Program-made: the position numbers and the translations under genes
Notes under the pieces: model-generated
The model's input: the letters and a program-made list of their open reading frames with translations, nothing else
Database searches by the model: none
What the model was told of the DNA's origin: nothing
Shown: positions 8,411 through 14,301 of the stretch, piece after piece
Position numbering within the stretch: position 1 is the first letter of the stretch
Layout: every line of letters starts with the position of its first letter
Assembly: GCA_007117945.1 (NCBI GenBank)
Contig: SKTN01000323.1
Location: forward strand, 1 to 14,301
Length of the DNA: 14,301 nucleotides
DNA from: Nitriliruptoraceae bacterium
GTDB lineage: Bacteria; Actinomycetota; Nitriliruptoria; Nitriliruptorales; Nitriliruptoraceae
Direction of reading: 5' to 3'

Positions 8411-8435
8411 GCTGTGTGCTCCTGTGGTCGGTGGT

Positions 8436-8451
8436 GCGAGGGGTTCCTCGC
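8436..8451 (-). other. Small hairpin in the leader of the histone-like gene
   Basis: GCGAGG (8436-8441) and CCTCGC (8446-8451) form a perfect 6-bp stem with a 4-nt loop. In the minus-strand RNA it ends 12 nt before the AGGAG of the histone-like gene. It could affect translation or mRNA stability; that role is inferred from position only. Confidence 0.35.
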
Positions 8452-8542
8452 GGACGGCGGACGTCGAGCCCCGGCAACGGATACACCGCCCGGCGTGGAC
8501 CCGGCACCCGCACAGCGAGCACCAGGTGGCTGCGTCGAGCGC

Positions 8543-8579
8543 ACTCTACGGTGGTTCCGGGCCCAGATGCGAACATCTG
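8543..8579 (-). promoter_or_regulatory. Candidate promoter and dyad upstream of the histone-like gene
   Basis: TAGAGT on the minus strand (8548-8543) matches TANNNT. A TTCGCA at 8573-8568 would be a -35 with a 19-bp spacer. That -35 overlaps a perfect inverted repeat, CAGATG-CGAA-CATCTG (8564-8579). If used, the leader is about 125 nt and contains the small hairpin at 8436-8451. The dyad also lies between the divergent histone-like and lipoprotein genes, so it could control either. Confidence 0.35.
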
Positions 8580-8648
8580 CCCCGTCCATGGGGGCAGTGC
8601 TGGCCGTGTGCGCTCCGGCCGCCGGGCCACGCCGGGCCGTCCCGGTGT

Positions 8649-8654
8649 TAGGGT
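8649..8654 (+). promoter_or_regulatory. Candidate -10 box of the lipoprotein gene
   Basis: TAGGGT matches TANNNT and would start transcription near 8661, giving a leader of about 40 nt that contains the AGGA ribosome-binding site at 8690-8693. No -35 is apparent. The 8411-8699 gap otherwise holds only the elements listed for the divergent histone-like gene. Confidence 0.35.
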
Positions 8655-8699
8655 CGAGGCCCCGCTGACAGCTCGATGCCCCGAAGCTCAGGACCCGCG

Positions 8700-9098
8700 A
8701 TGCTGCCGCGCGCCAGCCGTCACCCGGCCCGTCCTCGCCCCCGCCTGGCTGCGGCGATGGTCGGCGTCCTGGTCGGTGTGACCGCAGGGTGTGGCGTCCT
8801 CGAGCTCGGTGAAGCGGCCCATGATGCGGTCGTCCTCGAGGGGGCGGCCCCGACCGATGACGAGCGCTGGAGCATGGTCGTCGAGCTCCTGCAGACCGAC
8901 ATCGCCGGGGAGGCCGTGGTCGCCGTGGCCTTCGAGGGTGACGAGGTGCCCTGCGTGGATGGTGGCGCGCTCGCCGCCGCCGAGCTGCTGCCCGCCACGG
9001 AGCTGCGCTTCGAGCAGGGCGCCGACGGTGTGGAGCCCGCGGACGAGGACGAGCCGCCCCTGGTCTCCGGGGTGGAGCTCGAGGTCCACTGCGACTGA
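8700..9098 (+). CDS. Small predicted lipoprotein of unknown function
   Basis: 132 aa from the ATG at 8700, which has AGGA (8690-8693) 6 nt upstream. An in-frame ATG at 8676 would add 8 residues but has no Shine-Dalgarno. The N-terminus is a clear export signal: an Arg/His-rich stretch, a hydrophobic core (LAAAMVGVLVGV) and a lipobox-like TAGC with Cys31. After lipidation, about 102 residues remain: strongly acidic, and with Cys85 (VPCVDG) and Cys131 (EVHCD) that could form a disulfide outside the membrane. A short alpha/beta region (WSMVVELLQTDI, then AVVAVAFEGDEVPC) may be a small domain. I do not recognise the family. The gene runs opposite to the histone-like gene and converges on lhr, with only 22 bp between the stops. 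The anchoring prediction is fairly firm; no role can be given. Confidence 0.72.
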   Translation: MLPRASRHPARPRPRLAAAMVGVLVGVTAGCGVLELGEAAHDAVVLEGAAPTDDERWSMVVELLQTDIAGEAVVAVAFEGDEVPCVDGGALAAAELLPATELRFEQGADGVEPADEDEPPLVSGVELEVHCD

Positions 9099-9120
9099 CG
9101 GGGCGGGCACGGGGCCCGGG

Positions 9121-12100
9121 TCAGCGGCTGCTGCGTGTCCGACCCCGGTAGGTGAACCCCCGGTAGCCGGGGGAGAAGCCGGCCTCCTCCAGACGGGCCG
9201 GCCACGGTGCCACGGTGTGCACGTCGGCGCCATCGATACGGGTGATCTCCAGCTTGCGGAGCGCGCCCTCGTCGACCAGCGCCTGCAGCGCCGGGAGCCA
9301 CACCGTGGTCGCGGCCGGGTGCTCGAAGGTGATCAGGCTGTGGCCGCCACGCTCCAGCACGGCTGCCGGTAGCCCGTCCACCAGCACCACGTGCGCGCCT
9401 GCGCTGCGAGCCGGACGCCCCTGGCTCGGTGGCCACGCCAGTGCCGCTCCGAAGGGTTGCGCCGGATCCGTCGCCGCGAGGCGCACCACCGTGGGCTGGC
9501 CCTCCTCGCCCGTGGGATCGCGCCGGTCCCGGAGCCGATCGATCGCGCCGGGCTGGGCGAACTGGGCGGCACCGAGCCCAGCGACGAGGTAGCCACGCCG
9601 GACGGTCCCGGCCTCCTCGGCGGCCTTGAGCACGGGGTACACCGCGCTGAAGCCGCCCGGCACCGCCTCGATCCGTAGGGCTTCCCGGGTGAGCACGCCG
9701 TGGCGTTCCAGGAGCTGCTGGGCCAGGGCCGTGCGCCGCGTCGTCTCCGCAGCGCCGGCGGTCCGGCGTGCTCCCGTCCCGATGCTGCGTGGTGCGGTGT
9801 CGCCGCCGGCCGCGTGCCCGGCGGAGGACGCCGGGGACGCGGCGGCGTCGTGGCGGAGCAGCGACCAGCGTCCCTGGGCCGCCGGGGGCCCCAGTCGGCT
9901 CAACCGTCCTGGGCGCGGTCGGCCCCGCCCCCCGCCACCGGTACCGCGTCCGCCGCGGCTCCGCAGCCCCCGCACGGGCGCGTAGGTGTCGTTGGTCACC
10001 TCGCCGGCCCACACCAGGTCCCACAGTGCATCCAGGACCAGCTCCTGGTCGGCCACACCGGAGGCGCTGAACAGCTCCGGCCAGAAAGAGGCCCCGCGGG
10101 CCGCGAGCTCACGACGCAGGCGGTGGTGCACCTCGTCGTCGGGCCGGTCGGCCTGGGGCTCGGGGGCGAGCACCTCCAGTTGGTCGCGGAAGCACAGGGC
10201 GACGCGGCCGTCGCTGCGGCCGAGCGGCTCGACCCCGAGCCACACCACCTCGCCGGCGGCGATCAGCTGGTCGAGGTCGGCGCCGCGGTAGCCCTCGAGG
10301 CGGGCCGGCAGCACGTCGGCCTCCAGCACGCTCGCCGGGATGGGGACCCCCTGGAGCTGCGCCACGGTCTCGAGCAGGGCCTCCAGGCCCCGCCGCCGCG
10401 TCCCCGTGGCGCTACGGACCTGGTGCCAGGCGGGCAGGAAGCGGCCGAGGGTCGCGGTGTCGACGGGCTCCACCTCGGCGCGCAGAGCGGCCAGGGAGCG
10501 GCGCTTGAGGCGGCGGAGCACCTCGGCGTCCACCCACTCCCGGCCGGAGCCGTCGGGTCGGAAGGCGCCCTCGACCACCCGGTCCTGGCGGGACAGCCAT
10601 CGCAGCGCCGCGACCACGCGAGGGGTCGGGACGCCGAGCCGGCGGGCACAGGCGCGCTCCTCGAAGGGTCCGTGGGTGCGGGCGTAGCGGGCCACCAGGT
10701 CGGCGAGCGGGTCCTCGACGGGCTCGGTGAAGGCAGCCGGTAGGCCCGGCGGCAGGGCGATCCCGGCAGCATCACGCAGCCGTGCCGCGTCCTCCGCCGC
10801 GGCGATGCGCGGGTGGTCGCCGACCCGGACCTCGATGGCACGACGCTCGGCGAGGAGCTGCTCGGCCCACGCCGTCGCTGCTGCGGCGGTGCCCTGGGTG
10901 CGCGCGGCGAGCTCCTCGCGGTCCAGTGGCCCGAGCTCGCGCAGCACGTCGTGGAGCTCGTCGCGGTCACGGGCCCGCCGGTCCAGCCCCCGCACCGCGC
11001 TGCTGTCCGCCGTGCGGTCGCCGGGGGCGCTGCCTGCCGGGTCGGGGTCGAGCGGGGCGAGCCGTTGCAGCTCACGCTCGAGGGTCGCGAGCACCTCGGC
11101 GTCGAGCAGGTCGCGCAGCTCGTCGCCGCCGAGCAGCTCGCGCAGCAGGTCGCGGTCGAGGGCCAGGGCCTGGGCGCGCCGCTCCGCCAGGGGCGCGTCG
11201 TACTCGTACATGTACTGCCCGACCCAGCCGAACAGCAGCGACTGCGCGAAGGGCGACGCCGAGGTGGTCTCCACCGGCACCAGCCGCACCCGCCGGGCGT
11301 GGAGGTCGCGCAGCAGGCCCTCCAGACCGGGGAGGTCGAAGACGTCCTGCAGGGCCTCACGGGTGGCCTCGAGCAGCAGGGGGAAGCTCGGGTAGCGGCT
11401 GGCGACCTGGAGCAGGTCCGCGGCGCGCTGGCGCTGCTGCCACAGGGCGGTGCGCTTGCCGGGCATGCGCTTGGGGAGCAGGAGGGCGCGGCCGGCGGCC
11501 TCGCGGAACAGGGTGGTGAACAGCGCGGTGCCGGCCAACTGCTCCACGACCAGGTCGCGGATCTCCTCGGCGGCGGGGAGCAGGTCGGTGGTGAGCGTGG
11601 CGTCGTCGAGGTGGTGGGGGGCCGGCTCCACCTCGGTGGCCGCTCCGCCAGCGCCCAACCAGCTGACGTCGGCGTCCCACCCCCCACCCCCCGGCACCCC
11701 GAAGGTGGCCGTGGTGTCGGGCAGGCGGATCACGATCCCATCGTCGGCCCACAGCAGCTCGGGGTCGTAGCCGGCGGTGGTCAGGCGGCGCTCGATGGCC
11801 ATCGCCCACGGTGCGTGGACCTGGGCGCCGAAGGGGGACAGCAGGCACACCCGCCAGTCGCCGAGCTCGTCACGGAAGCGCTCGACGACGATCGTGCGGT
11901 CGTCCGGGAGCACACCGGTGGCTGCCTGCTGCTCCTCGAGGTAGGCGACGAGGTTGTCGGCCGCCCAGGCGTCGAGGTCGTGCTCCGCCTGCAGGCGTGC
12001 GAGCTCCGCGTCGCGGTCCTCGGCGGCGTGGGCACTGACCTCGCGCTGGAACGCGCCGATCGCCCGACCGAGCTCCAGGGGGCGCCCCGGACCGTCGCCG

Positions 12101-14013
12101 TGCCAGAAGGGCAGCTTGCCGGGCTCACCGGGGGCGGGGGAGACCACCACCCGCTCGTAGGTGATGTCCTCGATCCGCCAGGTCGAGGCGCCGAGCACGA
12201 AGGTCTCGCCGGGGCGGGACTCGTGGACCATCTCCTCGTCCAGCTCGCCCACCCGCGTGCCGTCGGCCAGGAACACCCCGAACAGCCCGCGGTCGGGGAT
12301 CGTGCCGGGGTTGGTCACCGCCAGACGCTGGGCGCCGCGACGGGCCCGGACCGTGCCCTCGGTGCGGTCCCAGACCACCCGGGCCCTGAGCTCCGCGAAC
12401 TCCGCGGAGGGGTAGCGCCCGCTGAGCAGGTCGAGGACGCTGTGCAGCACCTCGTCGGCCAGGTCGTGGAAGGGCGCGGCGCGGCGGACGGTGGCGGCGA
12501 GGTCCTCCACCGTCCACGTCTCGAGGGCGACCATCGCCACCAGGTGCTGGGCGAGGACGTCGAGAGGGTTGCGGGGGTAGCGGGTCGCCTCGATGGCGCC
12601 GTCGTGCATCCGGCGGGCGACGACCGCGGTCTCCACCAGGTCGCCGCGGAACTTCGGCACCAGCACCCCACGGGAGGGCTCGCCGACCTGGTGACCGGCC
12701 CGGCCGATGCGCTGCAGACCCCGGCTGACCGCACCGGGCGAGGCCACCTGGATGACCAGGTCCACGGCACCCATGTCGATGCCGAGCTCGAGGCTCGAGG
12801 TGGCGACCAGCCCGCGCAGCTGCCCGGACTTCAGCTCGTCCTCGATCTGCAGCCGGCGTTCCCGGGACAGCGAGCCGTGGTGGGCCTTGACCAGCTCCGG
12901 CGGTGGGTCGGCGCTCGCCTCCTCGAGCGCTCGATCGAGCTGCTCGCCCTCCAGGCCCTGGGCGCGGAGCTCGGCTTCCTGCTGGCGCTCGGCGTGGAGC
13001 TCGTTGAGCTTGGCGGCCAGGCGCTCCGCGAGGCGGCGGGCGTTGACGAAGATCAGGGTGGAGCGGTGCGAGGTGACGAGCTCCAGCAGCTTGGGGTGCA
13101 CCGCCGGCCAGATCGAGCGGCGCGTCGGTCCGGCGGCGGCAGCGCCCGCAGCCAGCTCCAGGTCCGTGCCCCGCTGAACCGGCTGGCCGAGGTCGGACAT
13201 GTCCTCCACGGGGACGACGATCTGCAGCTCAAGGGGCTTGGAGATGCCGGCGTCGACGATGCTGACCGGGCGCGGCTGGCCGGTGTCGTCGTAGCCGCCG
13301 AGGAAGCGGGCGATCTCCTCCAGCGGGCGCTGCGTGGCGGACAGGGCGATGCGCTGGGGCGGGCGGGGTTGCGCGGGCTCCTGCCCCGCCGCCGTGGCGC
13401 CCTCCACCTCGGTGCTGTCGTGGCCGCCGCGGACGACCTCGTCGAGCCGCTCCAGGGAGAGCGCGAGGTGGCTGCCACGCTTGGTCGGGGCGAGGGCGTG
13501 GATCTCGTCGATGATGACCGTCTCGATGCCGCGGAGGGTCTCGCGGGCCTGGGAGGTCAGCAGCAGGTAGAGCGACTCCGGGGTGGTGATCAGCACGTCG
13601 GGCGGGTTGCGCTTCATCCGCTCGCGATCGCGGGCGGGCGTGTCGCCGGTGCGCACGCCCACCTCGGGGCGGTGCACCTCGATGCCGAGGCGCTCACCCG
13701 CCAGCCGGATGCCCTCGAGGGGGGCCCGGAGGTTGCGATCGACGTCGACCGCCAGGGCGCGCAGCGGCGAGATGTAGAGCACGCGGCACCGACGGTCACG
13801 GTCCTCGGGCGGCGGCGTGCGGGTGAGTTGGTCCAGGGCCCACAGGAAGGCGGTCAGGGTCTTGCCCGACCCGGTGGGGGCCAGGATCAGGGTGTGGTCA
13901 CCGTCGGCGATGGCGGGCCAGCCCTGTCGCTGGGCAGCGGTTGGGGACGCGAAGGTGGTGGCGAACCACTCGCGCACGGGGTCCGAGAACCGGGAGAGCA
14001 CCGCGTCGTCCAT
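9121..14013 (-). CDS. lhr: Large helicase Lhr (Lhr-Core plus C-terminal domain), superfamily 2 ATPase
   Basis: 1630 aa, somewhat longer than the ~1500 aa of mycobacterial and E. coli Lhr. Helicase motifs: APTGSGKT (45-52), DEIH (169-172), SAT (225-227), TSSLELGIDMGAVD (405-418) and QRIGRAGH (434-441). Winged-helix and Lhr-specific beta-barrel segments follow, then the conserved GWVGQYMYEYDAPLAERR (~930) and the long C-terminal domain; GGFSAVYPVLKAAEEAG and GYLVAGLGAAQFA in the last ~200 residues are typical of actinobacterial Lhr. Two Gly/Arg/Ala-rich linkers (~1345-1365 and ~1385-1420) probably explain the extra length. Characterised homologues are 3'-5' ssDNA translocases that unwind RNA:DNA hybrids and are linked to DNA damage. 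The ATG at 14013 is chosen because the helicase fold starts there (MDDAVLSRFSDPVREWF) and a -10 box precedes it by 7 nt. The frame stays open to 14211, but that part is repetitive and unlike Lhr. Confidence 0.96.
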   Translation of the reverse strand: MDDAVLSRFSDPVREWFATTFASPTAAQRQGWPAIADGDHTLILAPTGSGKTLTAFLWALDQLTRTPPPEDRDRRCRVLYISPLRALAVDVDRNLRAPLEGIRLAGERLGIEVHRPEVGVRTGDTPARDRERMKRNPPDVLITTPESLYLLLTSQARETLRGIETVIIDEIHALAPTKRGSHLALSLERLDEVVRGGHDSTEVEGATAAGQEPAQPRPPQRIALSATQRPLEEIARFLGGYDDTGQPRPVSIVDAGISKPLELQIVVPVEDMSDLGQPVQRGTDLELAAGAAAAGPTRRSIWPAVHPKLLELVTSHRSTLIFVNARRLAERLAAKLNELHAERQQEAELRAQGLEGEQLDRALEEASADPPPELVKAHHGSLSRERRLQIEDELKSGQLRGLVATSSLELGIDMGAVDLVIQVASPGAVSRGLQRIGRAGHQVGEPSRGVLVPKFRGDLVETAVVARRMHDGAIEATRYPRNPLDVLAQHLVAMVALETWTVEDLAATVRRAAPFHDLADEVLHSVLDLLSGRYPSAEFAELRARVVWDRTEGTVRARRGAQRLAVTNPGTIPDRGLFGVFLADGTRVGELDEEMVHESRPGETFVLGASTWRIEDITYERVVVSPAPGEPGKLPFWHGDGPGRPLELGRAIGAFQREVSAHAAEDRDAELARLQAEHDLDAWAADNLVAYLEEQQAATGVLPDDRTIVVERFRDELGDWRVCLLSPFGAQVHAPWAMAIERRLTTAGYDPELLWADDGIVIRLPDTTATFGVPGGGGWDADVSWLGAGGAATEVEPAPHHLDDATLTTDLLPAAEEIRDLVVEQLAGTALFTTLFREAAGRALLLPKRMPGKRTALWQQRQRAADLLQVASRYPSFPLLLEATREALQDVFDLPGLEGLLRDLHARRVRLVPVETTSASPFAQSLLFGWVGQYMYEYDAPLAERRAQALALDRDLLRELLGGDELRDLLDAEVLATLERELQRLAPLDPDPAGSAPGDRTADSSAVRGLDRRARDRDELHDVLRELGPLDREELAARTQGTAAAATAWAEQLLAERRAIEVRVGDHPRIAAAEDAARLRDAAGIALPPGLPAAFTEPVEDPLADLVARYARTHGPFEERACARRLGVPTPRVVAALRWLSRQDRVVEGAFRPDGSGREWVDAEVLRRLKRRSLAALRAEVEPVDTATLGRFLPAWHQVRSATGTRRRGLEALLETVAQLQGVPIPASVLEADVLPARLEGYRGADLDQLIAAGEVVWLGVEPLGRSDGRVALCFRDQLEVLAPEPQADRPDDEVHHRLRRELAARGASFWPELFSASGVADQELVLDALWDLVWAGEVTNDTYAPVRGLRSRGGRGTGGGGRGRPRPGRLSRLGPPAAQGRWSLLRHDAAASPASSAGHAAGGDTAPRSIGTGARRTAGAAETTRRTALAQQLLERHGVLTREALRIEAVPGGFSAVYPVLKAAEEAGTVRRGYLVAGLGAAQFAQPGAIDRLRDRRDPTGEEGQPTVVRLAATDPAQPFGAALAWPPSQGRPARSAGAHVVLVDGLPAAVLERGGHSLITFEHPAATTVWLPALQALVDEGALRKLEITRIDGADVHTVAPWPARLEEAGFSPGYRGFTYRGRTRSSR
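9157..9173 (+). other. GC hairpin just past the lipoprotein gene, inside the lhr 3' end
   Basis: CCCCCGG-TAG-CCGGGGG forms a perfect 7-bp stem with a 3-nt loop, 58 bp after the lipoprotein stop. It lies in coding sequence near the C-terminus of Lhr but could end or stabilise the plus-strand lipoprotein transcript, because the 22-bp gap between the stops leaves no room for a separate terminator. Confidence 0.35.
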
Positions 14014-14026
14014 CGCGGCGACGGTA
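14014..14026 (-). promoter_or_regulatory. Candidate leaderless promoter of lhr
   Basis: TACCGT (14026-14021, minus strand) is followed by 7 nt and the ATG at 14013, placing the transcription start at the start codon. No Shine-Dalgarno is present. This supports 14013 over the upstream in-frame starts. No -35 was recognised. Confidence 0.5.
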
Positions 14027-14168
14027 GCGCTGGCGTGTGGCCTCCCCGCACGCTGGCTGTTGGCCGCACCACGCGCAGGCTGGTGGTGAGGCCGCGCGTT
14101 GGCCGGTCGGGCTGGTCCCCGGCTGTCAGGGCGGCTGTCGGCGACCGGCTCGGTACGGGGAGCGTCGT

Positions 14169-14216
14169 CAAGAGTGGAGGAACGCGGCGACATACCGCCG
14201 CGTTCCTCCACTCTTG
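14169..14216. repeat. Perfect 21-bp-arm inverted repeat upstream of lhr
   Basis: Positions 14169-14189 are the exact reverse complement of 14196-14216, with a 6-nt ACATAC loop. The left arm begins CAAGAGTGGAGGAACG. It is the strongest hairpin in the window, about 155 bp upstream of the lhr ATG. Neither side has a T-tract. It could be a terminator for a gene beyond the window, a dispersed palindromic element, or a large protein-binding site. Confidence 0.85.
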
Positions 14217-14247
14217 CGGCGTCGGCGGCCTTCCGGCCCGGCGCGCG

Positions 14248-14284
14248 GCGGGCAACCGGCCGCTGCGGGCAACCGGCCGCTGCG
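14248..14284. repeat. 17-bp tandem repeat (about 2.2 copies)
   Basis: GGGCAACCGGCCGCTGC occurs at 14250-14266 and again immediately at 14267-14283. Two matching bases before and one after bring the period-17 stretch to 14248-14284. A 17-base period is not a multiple of three, so the stretch is probably non-coding. It lies 31 bp beyond the large inverted repeat, near the window edge, and more copies could follow. Confidence 0.75.
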
Positions 14285-14301
14285 TGCCCGGTCCCGGCGC
14301 C

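Noticed and set aside
8205..8630. Longer minus-strand frame (141 codons) overlapping the histone-like gene
   Set aside because: It is out of frame with the histone-like gene, Arg/Pro-rich, and has no ribosome-binding site; the 58-codon frame has both a Shine-Dalgarno and family motifs.
14062..14093. Imperfect hairpin 49-80 bp upstream of lhr (GGCC-CACCAC / GTGGTG-GGCC)
   Set aside because: It is interrupted by a mismatch, has a 10-nt loop and is of simple composition; too weak to call without comparative data.
14014..14211. Upstream extension of lhr by 66 codons
   Set aside because: The extension is low-complexity, runs into one arm of the large palindrome and lacks similarity to Lhr. The TACCGT box 7 nt before the ATG at 14013 fits a leaderless start there.
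14217..14301. Start or end of another gene at the window edge
   Set aside because: No frame shows recognisable protein sequence or a ribosome-binding site, and the period-17 repeat argues against coding.

Overview
The window is very GC-rich, densely coded DNA from a bacterium that is probably a deep-branching, high-GC actinobacterium. This is inferred from four things: an Lhr helicase with the actinobacterial-type C-terminal half, a Nei2-type glycosylase close to it, GTG starts, and three genes that look leaderless (a TANNNT -10 box ending 6-7 nt before ATG, no Shine-Dalgarno). I see no tRNA, rRNA, CRISPR, transposase or phage gene.

Layout. 1-1716 (+) is the 3' part of an ABC-F ATPase gene that enters from outside the window. 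1825-5102 (+) is a two-gene beta-oxidation operon, fadA (thiolase) then fadB (enoyl-CoA hydratase / 3-hydroxyacyl-CoA dehydrogenase). Its promoter region carries a perfect 7-bp dyad that could be an operator. A 16-bp perfect hairpin at 5121-5155 separates it from the convergent citrate synthase gene (5224-6516, -). Then come a MarR-family regulator (6623-7168, -) and a Nei2/Fpg-type DNA glycosylase (7246-8055, -). Next is a 58-codon gene (8234-8410, -) encoding what looks like a complete minimal bacterial histone-fold protein. A small predicted lipoprotein of unknown function (8700-9098, +) converges on the large helicase gene lhr (9121-14013, -). The last ~290 bp hold an exceptionally strong 21-bp-arm inverted repeat and a 17-bp tandem repeat.

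How they fit together. FadA and FadB release acetyl-CoA from fatty acids, and citrate synthase takes it into the TCA cycle. Nei2, the histone-like protein and Lhr form a DNA repair/chromatin neighbourhood; lhr and nei2 are also neighbours in mycobacteria. The most noteworthy item is the stand-alone histone-fold gene. It keeps the R-x-T...D spacing of archaeal histones and has its own Shine-Dalgarno, a terminator-like hairpin and possible control elements. All functions are inferred from sequence motifs; no database search was possible.
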